In this document: in pieces, positions 1-10,800 of the stretch
Position numbering within the stretch: position 1 is the stretch's first letter
How the letters are laid out: each line of letters opens with the position of its first letter
Source: a virus
Virus record (IMG/VR): IMGVR_UViG_3300032242_001702
Span: 1 to 47,237 of that record
Strand: one strand, 5' to 3'
Length of the DNA: 47,237 nt
Made by a program: the position numbers and the translations under genes
Notes under the pieces: model-generated
The model's database searches: none
The model's input: only the letters and a program-made list of their open reading frames with translations
Told to the model about the DNA's origin: nothing

Positions 1-2700
1 GCCGTCAAGACGATTGCGTGGGCGCTCAAGGGCGATCCCAAGGATCTCTATGTCTGCATGAGCGCACAAGCTCGAGCAGAAGCAAAGACCTCGAAGCGTG
101 GCTACCAGTATCTCAAGGCCATGCGTTCGCAGCAGGACGTTGTGGCATTGCGTTCACTCTTCATCGACATCGACGTGAAGGACGGCGCGTATGCCTCAAC
201 GAAGGAAGCGGGCGTTGCACTGAAGGATTTCATCACCGCATCAGGGCTACCTCAGCCTTCTGCGATGGTGGGTTCTGGTTCGGGTGGGTTCCACGTCCAC
301 TGGGCTCTCGACAAGGATCTCAGCAAGGACGAGTGGCAAATTCTCGCGAACGCGCTCGCCAAGGCGACGCAGGCTCACGGGCTCATGTGCGATACGCAAT
401 GCACCGTCGACTCGGCTCGCATCCTGCGTATCCCTGGAACCTTCAACCATAAGAGCGAACAACCTAAAGAGGTAAAGCTCTTGTGGTCTGGCAAGCGTGC
501 CAGCCTCGACCAGGTGCGTGCGTCACTCGGCAAATACATCGAAGCATCGAAGCCTGCCTTGGCGAAGGCAGTGGTCAGTGAATTCTCTGCTGGCCTCGAA
601 GCGAAAGCCAAGCCCGTGAAGATCGCGGACGTGGCCCGCTCGTGCAACTTCGTCAAGCGGACACTTGAGACGGGTGGGGCAGGGAACAGCAACCCTCTCT
701 GGCTCATGACGTCGGTCATCGCAAACTTCACCGAGGAAGGCGCAGAAGCCCTTCACCGGATGAGTGAGCAGCATCCGACATATAACCCTGTCGAGACCGA
801 TGCGCTGTTCCTACGTGTCAGAGACACACAGCAAAGGAAGAACTCCGGCTGGCCGCAATGCGAGAAGATCGCAGCTTTTGGTTGTGCGGAGTGTAAGACC
901 TGCCCGCTCCTCGCGCAGAAGAAGAGCCCGCTCAACTTCGCACTGCCGGCCGCGAACGACGACCCCAAGTCGCCGCTACCGGATAACTATCATCGTGATC
1001 CAGACGGCATCATCTACCGCCGCGTCGTCGATGACATGGGTGCAGTCCAGACCATCAAGCTGTGCTCGTATCCATTCTGGAATGCGTGGATGTCCAATAA
1101 TCCCTGGACGCTGCACGTCATCACAAAAACCGAGCGCGGCAACGAGACCAAGCTCGACATACCTACTGAGGTAATCACGGCCAAAGACGCACTGCCCAAA
1201 TACCTGGGTGCCCGCGGCATTTTCGTCAGCGAAAAAGTTTCAAAAATTCTCAAGGAGTTTCTCTTGTCCTGGATACAAAAATTACAAATCACAAAGGATG
1301 CAGTGATCTCATCCTCGCCATTCGGTTGGTCCGTCATCGACGGCAAGATCGAAGGCTTCTCGTATGGCGGCCGCTTGTGGATGCCTGAGGGCGATCGTCC
1401 TGCCGTCAACGCTGATCCCTATCTGGCGGCGCAATACACGCCGAAGGGCAGCATCGCACCGTGGAAGCAGATGGCCAAGATTGTTACAGATCAACGCCGT
1501 CCATCTCTCGATGCGATCATCGCAGCAGCCTTCGCTGCACCACTGGTGCGGTTCACCGGTCAGACGGGTGTGATGGTCAATGCGTACTCGAGCGAGTCCG
1601 GTATCGGTAAGACAACAGCGATGAAGATCGCTCAGTCCGTGTGGGGCGATCCGGTTCGCGCCATGCAGGGTCTCGACGATACGACCAACTCAGTCCTGAA
1701 GAAGATCGGCGACATCCGCCACCTGCCGCTCTTCTGGGATGAGCTCAAGACTGATCAGCAGACATCGAAGTTTGTGAACATGGCCTTTACCCTCACAGGT
1801 GGCCGTGAAAAGTCGCGCCTCACATCCGAGTCGCAGCTTCGTTCCGCCGGCACATGGCAGACCATGCTCGTGTCAGCATCGAACGACTCGATCATCGACG
1901 CGATGATCCGCGTGAACAAGTCAACCACTGCAGGTATCTACCGCACGTTCGAATACACGGTGCTCCCAGGTATCCAGAACGGCGACCACGTGCAGGTCAA
2001 TACCTTGTTAGGTAAGCTCAATGACCACCATGGCGAAGTGGGTCTCGAATACGCAAAGTTCCTCGGCAAGAATTGGAAGCGCATCGAGAGTGACATGGTT
2101 CACTTCTCGAAGGAAATTTACGCTAATCACGCTTTCACGAACGAAGAACGCTTCTGGCTCGCCTGCATCGTGTCGATCGTCATTGGTGCGCGCTACTCCA
2201 ACGAGCTCGGCTTCACAGACATCGACGCCGACGGCCTGTTCAAGTTCCTGATGGACGTGCGCAACAACATGCGTGGCGAGATCCAGAACAGCCCTGCAGA
2301 CCAGTCCAAGACGATCGCGGTGTCGACGATCCTCACGCAGTTCCTCGGGGCCATGCGCTCGCGTAACACGCTCGTGACGAACCGCATTTGGGTCAGCCCC
2401 GGCAAGCCTGCCAAGGACGCGATCAAGGTTCTCACAGATGCCAGCAAGCTCGACCATCTCAAGGTGCAAGTCGGCCGTGAGGACCACATGGTGCGCATCT
2501 CATCCACGGCATTCTCGGAGTGGATGGAGCAGCGTCAGTATTCGCGTCACGCCTTCACGAAGAAGATGGAGAGCGAGTTCGGAATGAAGAAGCCGTTCCC
2601 CGGTATCCTGGGCAGCGGGACAGCATTCTCGACGGGCACGAAGGAATATCTGATCGAGCTCAACCTTGCCGATCTGAGGTTGAAGGACATCGTGGAATGA
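1..2700 (+). CDS. Primase-polymerase / DUF927-type helicase fusion (5' partial)
   Basis: The frame is open from the first base, so the true start lies outside the window; the first internal ATG is at 58. Numbering from that Met: an archaeo-eukaryotic primase (PrimPol) domain carries the metal-binding pair in FIDID (D37, D39), the SGGFHVH motif (H79, H81) and a DSARILR motif (D118). A cysteine cluster of the form CxxxxxxxCxxCxxC follows before residue 300. The C-terminal half is a DUF927-type superfamily 3-like helicase with Walker A SGIGKTT near residue 513. The protein would synthesise primers and unwind DNA at the phage origin. Three copies of the dispersed inverted repeat lie inside the gene (460, 1159, 2000). 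Assignment of both domains is by recognised motifs. Confidence 0.9.
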   Translation, partial: AVKTIAWALKGDPKDLYVCMSAQARAEAKTSKRGYQYLKAMRSQQDVVALRSLFIDIDVKDGAYASTKEAGVALKDFITASGLPQPSAMVGSGSGGFHVHWALDKDLSKDEWQILANALAKATQAHGLMCDTQCTVDSARILRIPGTFNHKSEQPKEVKLLWSGKRASLDQVRASLGKYIEASKPALAKAVVSEFSAGLEAKAKPVKIADVARSCNFVKRTLETGGAGNSNPLWLMTSVIANFTEEGAEALHRMSEQHPTYNPVETDALFLRVRDTQQRKNSGWPQCEKIAAFGCAECKTCPLLAQKKSPLNFALPAANDDPKSPLPDNYHRDPDGIIYRRVVDDMGAVQTIKLCSYPFWNAWMSNNPWTLHVITKTERGNETKLDIPTEVITAKDALPKYLGARGIFVSEKVSKILKEFLLSWIQKLQITKDAVISSSPFGWSVIDGKIEGFSYGGRLWMPEGDRPAVNADPYLAAQYTPKGSIAPWKQMAKIVTDQRRPSLDAIIAAAFAAPLVRFTGQTGVMVNAYSSESGIGKTTAMKIAQSVWGDPVRAMQGLDDTTNSVLKKIGDIRHLPLFWDELKTDQQTSKFVNMAFTLTGGREKSRLTSESQLRSAGTWQTMLVSASNDSIIDAMIRVNKSTTAGIYRTFEYTVLPGIQNGDHVQVNTLLGKLNDHHGEVGLEYAKFLGKNWKRIESDMVHFSKEIYANHAFTNEERFWLACIVSIVIGARYSNELGFTDIDADGLFKFLMDVRNNMRGEIQNSPADQSKTIAVSTILTQFLGAMRSRNTLVTNRIWVSPGKPAKDAIKVLTDASKLDHLKVQVGREDHMVRISSTAFSEWMEQRQYSRHAFTKKMESEFGMKKPFPGILGSGTAFSTGTKEYLIELNLADLRLKDIVE

Positions 2701-2939
2701 ACCTTCAACGTGTGAAGCCATACACGGAGCTCATCAGTGAGCTCGGGTGTGAAGTCACGGACATCTCGGTAACCGGGTCTTGTCATTATAAGATCGCGGT
2801 TACCTCTCAGGGTAAGTCAAGGTTCTTTATAGCCCCGTTCTCGGGGTCTGACCGCCGTGGGTTGAAGAACTTCCGCGCCGACGTTAAGAGATGGATGAAG
2901 TCTATCTCTTACGTTGGTGGGGCCAATGACATTATCTGA
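2697..2939 (+). CDS. Small basic protein translationally coupled to the primase-helicase
   Basis: An 80-residue product whose ATG overlaps the primase-helicase stop (ATGA), so translation is probably coupled. The sequence has a GSCHYKI segment, a FIAPFSGSDRRG turn and a basic C-terminal helix. This is loosely reminiscent of HicA-like or other small double-stranded-RNA-binding folds, but I would not assign a function. A perfect copy of the dispersed inverted repeat (2800-2815) lies in the middle and encodes TSQGK. The 3' end overlaps the DUF1003 gene by 14 bases. Confidence 0.7.
   Translation: MNLQRVKPYTELISELGCEVTDISVTGSCHYKIAVTSQGKSRFFIAPFSGSDRRGLKNFRADVKRWMKSISYVGGANDII
2800..2815. repeat. 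Dispersed inverted repeat (perfect)
   Basis: TTACCT-CTCA-GGGTAA inside the small gene after the primase-helicase. One of the few copies with T at position 6 and G at position 11. Confidence 0.85.
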
Positions 2940-3438
2940 ACGTATTGCCGATCGAACCGCCGCAATCATTGGATCGTGGCGGTTCATTATTACCCAGTCA
3001 GGTATCCTGGTTATTTGGGTAATCTATAATTCAGTCGCCGCGGATCGCTTCGACGAATATCCCTACATTCTGCTGAACTTGTTTCTGTCGGTTCAGGCGG
3101 CCTTCTGTGGCCCGATCCTGTTGCTCGCGTCAAACCGTCAGTCGGAGATCGACCGCAAGCGAGCCATCAAAAATCTCATGATCGACCAAGAGGACCACGA
3201 GGTGATTATCCGTTTAGAACATCACCTCGACCGCCATTTTCATCGCTTGGCCGCAGAACTTAACGCCGACCGGACAGCCGCTTTTTACGCTTCCAAGTCA
3301 GATACTCTGCCGCCTCCTCGCAGTCCGAAAAGCACTTCAAAAAAGCCGGACCTTCAGCCTCAGGATCAAAAATCGCCGTTATCGAAGCCCCGTGCTGCTG
3401 CGCCCCGTAGCCAAGGTTCGAAGCGTAAGAGTCAATGA
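2926..3438 (+). CDS. DUF1003 family membrane protein
   Basis: A 170-residue protein with two membrane segments, at about residues 18-37 (ITQSGILVIWVIYN) and 45-67 (YILLNLFLSVQAAFCGPILL), followed by the family signature ASNRQSEIDRKRA. This pattern is typical of DUF1003, a cytoplasmic membrane protein family of unknown role. I chose the ATG at 2926 over a TTG at 2914. The C-terminal tail after about residue 110 is Pro/Ser/Lys rich and lies entirely opposite the 3' end of the convergent phosphoesterase gene (179-base overlap). It may be an unselected read-through of the antisense strand. A copy of the inverted repeat is at 2990-3005. Confidence 0.8.
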   Translation: MTLSERIADRTAAIIGSWRFIITQSGILVIWVIYNSVAADRFDEYPYILLNLFLSVQAAFCGPILLLASNRQSEIDRKRAIKNLMIDQEDHEVIIRLEHHLDRHFHRLAAELNADRTAAFYASKSDTLPPPRSPKSTSKKPDLQPQDQKSPLSKPRAAAPRSQGSKRKSQ

Positions 3439-4315
3439 ACTTGTAACCCCGTGCCTTGGCAGCCCAATAGACGTTGCCACGGTGCGGGTCTTCCGTTTCA
3501 TAGAGCGCCCAGTCGTGATGATGCCCTGAGATATAGAGATGGGCCTCGCCAGTGAACTGCGCCCGCTTCACGCTCGCATGGAGCGGGTTCCACATCGACG
3601 TTCCAGGGAACGAGTGAGCCGCCCAGATTTTCGCTTCGCGACCGTTGGGAAACTTCAACGCGATCTGCGCCTGCCAGTCGGCAACCGGACCTGAGCCCTG
3701 CGCCATCCAGTCAAACAATTTCTTGCCGAGCGTGCCCGACCAGAGATCGTGGTTGCCGCGGATGATCAAGAGCCACGGGATTTGTTCCATGAACCAATGC
3801 GCGAGCTCAAGCGCTGTCTCTTCGCTGGTATCCTGGTTTGCGTAGAGGCGCGCCAGACGGCCGATCCAGTTGTTGGTCGTGTCACCGATATTGGCACCGA
3901 ACATGCCCTCGGTCTTTTTCACGATATCAACATCGCGCTTGAGAAGCGGCCAGTTGCAACCATTGTCGTCGATATGGGGATCGCCGAACCATTGGATGCC
4001 GATGGGGCCGTCCATCTCAATTTTGATGGGACGCCACTTCTTGGCAAGCTCATATTCGTGACGACGCTTGAAAGCGTCTTCCATCATCTCGATGCGTTTC
4101 TCGACAGGGATGGACTTGGATGGAAGGGGATCGACTTTGAACCCCCTCTGAGGATTATCAATATTCAGATTACGCGCCTTGGCTGCGTGTACTCGATATT
4201 GCAATGTTTGACGTGAAAGGCCCAGCTCGCGTGCTGCTGCGGAAATAGAACCAAATGTATCGACAGCTTTCAGTGCGTCATAGAACATATCATTTTCAAA
4301 TGCTTGAGTCGCCAA
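3260..4315 (-). CDS. HTH domain fused to calcineurin-like metallophosphoesterase
   Basis: 351 residues from a TTG start just after the preceding stop; an ATG start at residue 10 is the alternative. Residues 13-45 form a Fis-like helix-turn-helix (SISAAARELGLSRQTLQYRV). From residue 105 on, all metallophosphoesterase motifs are present: GDPHID (111-116), GDTTNNW (144-150), GNHD (187-190), H234 and GHHH (264-267). The family hydrolyses phosphodiesters with a two-metal centre; phage members next to packaging or late genes may act on nucleic acid ends or nucleotides. It is the last gene of the minus-strand late operon and runs into the DUF1003 gene head-on with no visible terminator between them. 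Confidence 0.88.
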   Translation of the reverse strand: MATQAFENDMFYDALKAVDTFGSISAAARELGLSRQTLQYRVHAAKARNLNIDNPQRGFKVDPLPSKSIPVEKRIEMMEDAFKRRHEYELAKKWRPIKIEMDGPIGIQWFGDPHIDDNGCNWPLLKRDVDIVKKTEGMFGANIGDTTNNWIGRLARLYANQDTSEETALELAHWFMEQIPWLLIIRGNHDLWSGTLGKKLFDWMAQGSGPVADWQAQIALKFPNGREAKIWAAHSFPGTSMWNPLHASVKRAQFTGEAHLYISGHHHDWALYETEDPHRGNVYWAAKARGYKFIDSYASNLGYGAQQHGASITAIFDPEAEGPAFLKCFSDCEEAAEYLTWKRKKRLSGRR

Positions 4316-4321
4316 TTCATA

Positions 4322-4558
4322 TCACTGGCCTTTTCGCCAGCCCCTATTCTTACTCTGTGAGGTAACACGGAGGTTACTCTTTGAGTTGCCACCACCCGAA
4401 CGCAATGGCTTCTTGTGGTCGACGTCTTTCCCGTCGCCCTTTTGGACGCGACCTTCACGTGCCAGTTCACGCCGAGCGGCATTACGCTTGGCACGATTTT
4501 TCTTCTGCTCAGGTGTGCCCTGATATGTATCGTATTCGTGACGATAATCCCTGGTCAT
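4322..4558 (-). CDS. Small HNH-like protein
   Basis: A 78-residue, very basic protein. A run of Arg/Ala/Lys is followed by KGDGKDVDHKKPLRSGGGNS and KSNLRV, the layout of small phage HNH nucleases (DH, then a GG-N-SNL segment). The first HNH histidine is D-V-D-H; the protein is short for the family and could be a minimal nuclease or a degenerate derivative. Start ATG overlaps the stop of the upstream gene by four bases (ATGA). A near-perfect inverted repeat (4350-4365) lies in the 3' part. Confidence 0.7.
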   Translation of the reverse strand: MTRDYRHEYDTYQGTPEQKKNRAKRNAARRELAREGRVQKGDGKDVDHKKPLRSGGGNSKSNLRVTSQSKNRGWRKGQ

Positions 4559-4818
4559 GCTTTCCGAGCCCGATTGGTAAGTTGGTTATATTTATAGTCC
4601 GATGCCTTACCGCCATTCGCTTTGGCGGCACGGTCCTTTGCACGACCGGCTGCACCCATGTCCTCACGCTTTTTACCTTTCGGGGTAAGCTGCTGAGTTC
4701 CTGGTTTCAGATTGCCGCTTTTCTGGAGTGTCGAAGTCGCAACAGCAAATGCTTTGCTCTTCGGCATTCCCTTCGCTTCGAGCTGTGAGACAAGACGTTC
4801 AAGAAGTTTTGGCATCAA
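4555..4818 (-). CDS. Conserved phage protein, Lys-rich, unknown function
   Basis: An 87-residue protein starting MMPKLLERLVSQLEAKGMP, with an N-terminal amphipathic helix and a basic, Ala/Gly-rich C-terminus. Short proteins of this type sit beside internal virion genes in many podophages, and some are packaged, but nothing in the sequence gives an activity. Directly downstream of the 2299-residue gene with no gap. A perfect inverted repeat (4673-4688) encodes TPKGK in its middle. Confidence 0.7.
   Translation of the reverse strand: MMPKLLERLVSQLEAKGMPKSKAFAVATSTLQKSGNLKPGTQQLTPKGKKREDMGAAGRAKDRAAKANGGKASDYKYNQLTNRARKA
4673..4688. repeat. Dispersed inverted repeat (perfect)
   Basis: TTACCT-TTCG-GGGTAA, in coding sense TTACCC-CGAA-AGGTAA, encoding TPKGK. 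Confidence 0.85.
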
Positions 4819-7800
4819 TCAGCTCAGATTTTGTGCGCTCTCGAGTAAATAACGATTGCGCTTGTTAACAGGAATTCCGTTGACACGTTCTTGCTTACTA
4901 CGACGGCCCAAGGATTTGATCAACTCACCTTTGGTGATCTGAGCTTCTTTAGGCTTGTCAGCATTCCATTGCTGAATATGCGCCCACATATCATCGCGGT
5001 GTTCAGGCTTTGCCTTCTCCCACGACTGCATGAGCTCAGTGCGCTTCTGGTTGTAGCCCTGCGTCAGGTGATATGTTTCGTTCTTCTTCTCGTAATACTC
5101 AGCTTCACCTGCAGGGGTAAAGCCAAGCAGACGAGCAGCCTTGTCGCCGACACCATAAGCATAGCTGTCTGCTTGCTGCGAACCACCTGACCATGCACGC
5201 TCAACGTCGCGGAGGATCTGGAGAGGGAACGCCTTCTCCATGCCGCCCACGATGTCGCCGTTCGCCATCTGGTTCACACCCTTCAGTGTGTCCTCGACGA
5301 GACCAGCCGGCGCACCCAGTGCCGCCTTCGCGATGAACGCGTAGACGCTCTGGCTATCGAGCTTGTCGGGCATACCGAACGTGAAGAACGAGTTCAGACC
5401 GAGGCGGTGATGAACATCGACGCCCGCCTGACGGCCGAGCCCGTGCAGGATAAGTTCTGCGGCGTCCTTGCCCATCGACTTGTACAGATACTCAGACAGA
5501 CCCTGTTCAACATCGGACCAGTCACCGTCTGTAAGGCCGAGACCCTTCGACACCGTGCCTGCGATTTTGAATGCTTCGAGCGGGAGACCGCCAAGAACAC
5601 CAGTCATCATCGTGTGCATACCAAGGACTGCTGCGAGCGATGCGACGGCCTGAACCTTCGCTTCACGCGTCTCACCCTTGAATGCCTGCACCATTGTCTT
5701 GCCGAGCAGGTTGTAGATCATCTGCGGGAACTGGCGGAACTGCATGAACGGCTTCAAGAACTTGTTCTTGAAGAGCGGTGCAGCGTTCGTCGCGCTGTAG
5801 ACACCCTGCGTGTTGGCGATCACATTGCGCGCATATTCCATCGCGCCTGCGTGTGCTTCAGCCTGGCCTTTACCTGCACGGGTAAGTTTCTCGAACTCGA
5901 GGCGATACGCAGCCGTCGCGCCGACATAGCGGTTGATCGCTTCGGTCGCGTTCGTCAGGTGACGGAACACCGTGTCGAACTTGCCAAGGCCCGCATCGAG
6001 CGCACCAACCAGGCCACCCTTCTGAGTGGACGGCATATATTTCTGCAGCTCGATACCCGACTCCGGATGCAGAAGACCGATTTCCGAGAACGCGTCGAAC
6101 ATCTGCCCGAGGCGCTTGGCGTCCGGAGCATCCTTGAAGCTCTCTTTGAACAGGTCGTTGTAGTTGGTGCCCTTGTGCAACGAGTCGGAGATCGACTTTA
6201 CAAAGTCTTCACCGCCAGCACGATAAGCGCCAGTTGCCTCTTTCCAGGCTTTCAACATCGTACCGAACGCGCCGAAACCATGACGCCCCACCATGTAGGG
6301 AACCGTGATCATCGGAAGATGCGTTTGATGCAGGATCAAGTGCGATGGACGCATCATGCGGTCGATGTACGAGTACATCATCAGACGGCGTGACCAGTCT
6401 GTGTACTTACCTGTGTAGGTATTCGGATCTTGCGAGCGAGCACGGCGTTCGGTTTCGTTCGCCGCAGCCGACATGTCCGCATAGTCTGCAGAATGCCGAC
6501 GCCCCTCGACATGCTTCCACATGTCTTCGAGGTTGGAATTGATCACATCATCATATGCAAGCTTCGCCCGATAATTCGATGCTGAATTGTTGTAATCGTA
6601 GAGGTTACGCAACAGATCCTTGGACGCACCCTCGACGCGACGACGAGGAAGACGGCGCGACTGGACACGGTTGCCGGACATCGCACGGATGCCGGCTTCC
6701 TTGATCGCATTGCGGAACACTTCACGGTCCGACTCGCTGGACTTCTTGTAGGCGTCCTGCTGCTGGATCGAGTTGATCAGGCGCGCGACACCGCGACCCG
6801 TGAACTCTTCTTCCTGGTCTGCATACTGACGACGCTCGCCATGATTGAGCGTGTCGAACTGGTTCGTACCCTTGAGCTCCTCATACGAACGACGCGCGTC
6901 TGCGGCTGTCTCATGGAACTCGAGGTGCTTTTCCTGCAGCGTCACAAGGATGCGCTTCTCCGGACCGCCTGCGGTCGAGATCGCACCTTCCTTCGTCGAG
7001 CGCTTGCCGGTGAGCGGATCATAATAGACCGTCTCAGCCTTGAACTTCAGAGGCTGGCTTGTGGCGAACTTCTCAGCCTCGGCACGTGTCCGGAACTCGT
7101 ACTGGTTCTTCTCAGGACGCGCGAGTGCGCCCTTGCCTTCAGGCAATTTGTATTCGCCGATCACAACATGATCGCCGCGGCGCATCAGCGGAGCGTAGGG
7201 ACCATCCACCTTGCGGAAGTTATCCACTGCTTCGATCTGTGCGACGGCGTTGGAGCCCAACTCAGTGTTGAGGTGCTCACGAAGTTTGTCCGTGAGGCCA
7301 TTCTTGAACAAATCTTTCGCAACCGCCTTGCGGTCACCGGCATAGCCATAGGTGCGCAGGATGCTGTCGAGGATGCCCTTCGACATCTCGGAGTGGCTCT
7401 TGTCGTAGAACTTGAACAGAGACTTCTGGAGCTTCGCGTAATCAGGGTTGCGCGCTACCAGCTCAGCATACTTCGCCTTCAGGCCAGGGTACGCTGCACG
7501 CGCTTCCCATGTGTTGATGGCGTGCTCGCTGGCGAGATCTTCCTTCGAGCGACCATTGCGTTCGCGCGCACGGATATAGGCGTTGGTATCGAGGTGCTCG
7601 TTGAACCCCTTGCCAAGCTCTTCCGACGCATCGACGCCATACATGGTCTGATCATGGATAAAGTCTGAGAACGCTTCGAAGCCCTTCGGGTCCATTTTCT
7701 GGGCACGCCACAGCGCAGCCTCGATGTCGGAGCCTTCCTGCTTCAGCTTCTGAGCATGAACGCCCATGCGCTCCACGTTATCGAAGATGCTGCGGATCTG

Positions 7801-10800
7801 CGGGATCAGCTTCTCTTTGCGCTGGCGGAACTGGTCGTTCGTCTCGAGGGCGTTGCCGATGCGAGAAAGCATCGTGCCGCTCTTGGCGTTACGCGCTACG
7901 TCACGGGCCATGTTCGTCATGGTCTCGACGGGATTGCGCACCTTCTCCATAAGAGTGTCAGCGCCGCTCTTGACCGTATCTGCATTGCGCTTCAACGCAT
8001 CGCGAAGCGGCTCACGGAATGTGGAGCCAAGGTCATTCTGCTCGCGAGCATTACCTTGCGGGGTAAAGTCACCTACACGCATCGCATCATTGAGAGGGCT
8101 TTTGATCGCGCCAGACTTGATACCAAGCTCTGTCCCGGCCTGGCGAAGCTCTTCAGGATCGAAAGACGTCACGCGGTCAGTGAGATGAATGAGGTCGCTA
8201 AGTGCATTTGCCTCACCAGGCTTGACACCGAGCAAGTTACGAACTGTTTCGACGAATTTTGTGAAGATGTTTGTCTGGCCCTTTGTTTTGATCGAGCGCA
8301 GGAAGTCTTGCATCTCAGGGTTCGACATGCCCCACGCCAGCAGCTCACGGAGAGGCGCACCATTACCATTTGCATCGTTGCTGAGGGCATTATTTTTATC
8401 GGCCAAAATCTCCTTTTCGAAAGGAGTGAGCTCATATTTGCCGAGCTTTGACAACGCGACACGGCGGTTAAACTCGCGCACTACTTCGCTATGCAATTCT
8501 TTGAACGCGACATAATGCTTGTGCAGCTCGGAGCCAGGCGTCAACTGACCGATGCGCAGCGCAGCATTAGTGACCGCATGGAGGAGCTCATGCAACGTGA
8601 CATGATGATCCGTGCCATGTTTGTTGCTGGCGCTGTAATCGTGGCTATTCAGACTAACAGTCGTGTCAGTCAGAGAACCTTTGAAGAAATTTGTTGTTGC
8701 GACACCGCGGCCATTAGCAAGAGCATTGACGATATTGCTCGGGTGGCTTGTGTTTGGCCGAACAATATTGAGAAGGCCAAACTTCGCACCGATTGCTTCG
8801 AGCTCGAGGATACGATCACGAACGCGTTCAGCGATGACACGGTAAGATGGGTTCGTTGATGTCTTGGCGATATGATCGGCAACACCACTGAGAGGCTTGT
8901 TCTCGATTGCAGCCTGATACTCTGGACCTTCTTGTGCAACTGCTGCACGGCTTTCCTTGACAGGCTGGTTCTCATCGGCCCAGCCGAAGAGATCACCCTT
9001 CATCTGATCATTGATTTCGAGCAGGTTCGGTTCGTTCTCGGAACCTTTCTCGAGCTTTGCTTCACGACGGAACTTTTCGGCAGCGACACGCGCCTGCCGT
9101 TCAGCAAGTTTAGGAGCGAGACCCTTCTCCTTAGCGACTTCAATCGTCTTTTGATAAACATCAAGGACGCGCTCATCGAGTGACTTGCGACGTGCTTCAG
9201 CTTCGCCGATCTTGCGATCTTCTGCAACTTCCTTGCTCGAAGCAGCAGACCGCTTCGGGGCTTCCGCTTTTGGCTTTACAGCAGCGAGTCTCTTCTCGTC
9301 CTCGGCACTCAACTTCGGCTTACGGACCGGGCCCGGTGTAGCGTTCTCCGGATTATAGAGTTCAGGCTTAGAACGTGGTTTTGTGGTTGTAGCAATCTCC
9401 GGAGGGGCATCCTTCGTTTTTGCGCCCTCTTCTTCGTTGCCCGACATAGCATTAAAATCGACATTGACCGTATTCGACTGGCGGACCATATCGGTCGCGT
9501 CGTCTTTCGCTTGAGCCTTCTTGAGCTCATCGACCGTCATATCTTCAAGAGGCTTCGTGCGCTTCTTGCGCTCGACGAATGGCTTAGCCTTCTCACCCCC
9601 AGTTTTCTTACCAAGGAAAGACGCCATCTGCTGCGTTTCGAACGGGCTCAACTTCTCACCGCGCGCGCCCTTTTCGAGAGCGCCGATAACTTCGTTCGCG
9701 TTTGAACCAAGCACTTTGCGCAATTCAGCTTCAGCCTTCGCACGGCCTTCGTCGTTGCCATTGCGAACCGCTTCAGCAAACGATGCCGCTGCGCGCACCA
9801 AGTCAGCCTTTGACTTGGATGGCTGCTCCTTATCGAACTTGTCGCGAATGGCCTTGATCGCTGCCTTCGCTTCAACAAGCGGCAGCTTCTCGCGGAACGC
9901 ACCTTCGGCGCGCAAGATTGCGATCTTGTCCTTGGATGCCAGTGCAGAACGAAGCGCTACGGCTTCTTCGCGCATCGTAGACGGAACGCCTGCGGGCAGG
10001 CGCTCTTTGGCCTGCTTCTTTGGTGCAACGCTAAAGAGATCGTCAGCTTTTGGAAGAGTGGCTACAGTGGTGGGAGCCGGAGCCGGTTCCGGAGCCGACT
10101 CTGCAGGCTTCTCTTCTGCCTTCGCCTTGATGCGCTCCAGCAAGTCGCGTGTCTTTGGACCAGCACCATCCGGCAGGGGCGCAGGCGCAGTCCGATTACC
10201 CTTGGAGGTAAAGTCCTCAGGGTTCATCGAATAGGTTTCGCCAGGCTCGGAATGTTCAACGATCATACGATCAGCTTCCGCCGGCGACATCCTCTCCATG
10301 TCGTACGGGCTGATACCGATAGCACCGAGTTCGTTGACGACCTCAGGGTCCAGATGGCTCAGGTTAGGCTCACGCTCTTGCTCAGGCTCTGCCTGTGCCT
10401 GTTGCTCCTGTGGAGCCGTATCATCGAGCATCGCGCGGTGCGCTTCGCTCGGCGACATCTTCTCAATGTCCTGATCGCTGTAACCGATCTTGCGCAGCTC
10501 TTCGATCTGTTCAGGAAAGAGGTGATCAAGTGCAGGCTGACGCTCTCCACGCGGGGCTTCATTCCCCAGTTCGGAAGCGTGATCATTGATCATCTGATCC
10601 GCATCTTCGGGCGACATTTTCGCCATGTCGTGCGGATTGATGCCGATCGCACCAAGCTGATCGACATGTTCTGGCGTCAAATGACTAAGGTCAGGCTCAG
10701 CACCTGGATTGAGAGACGCATCGAGAGCAGCCTGCTGCTCATCCGTTACCTTGAGAGGTACACCCTCTTGCTCGACAGTGGTGCCGGTGAGCGCAGCAGT

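Noticed and set aside
5407-6393. Long plus-strand frame opposite the polyvalent protein gene
   Set aside because: It mirrors codons of the opposite gene and has no recognisable domain or ribosome site.
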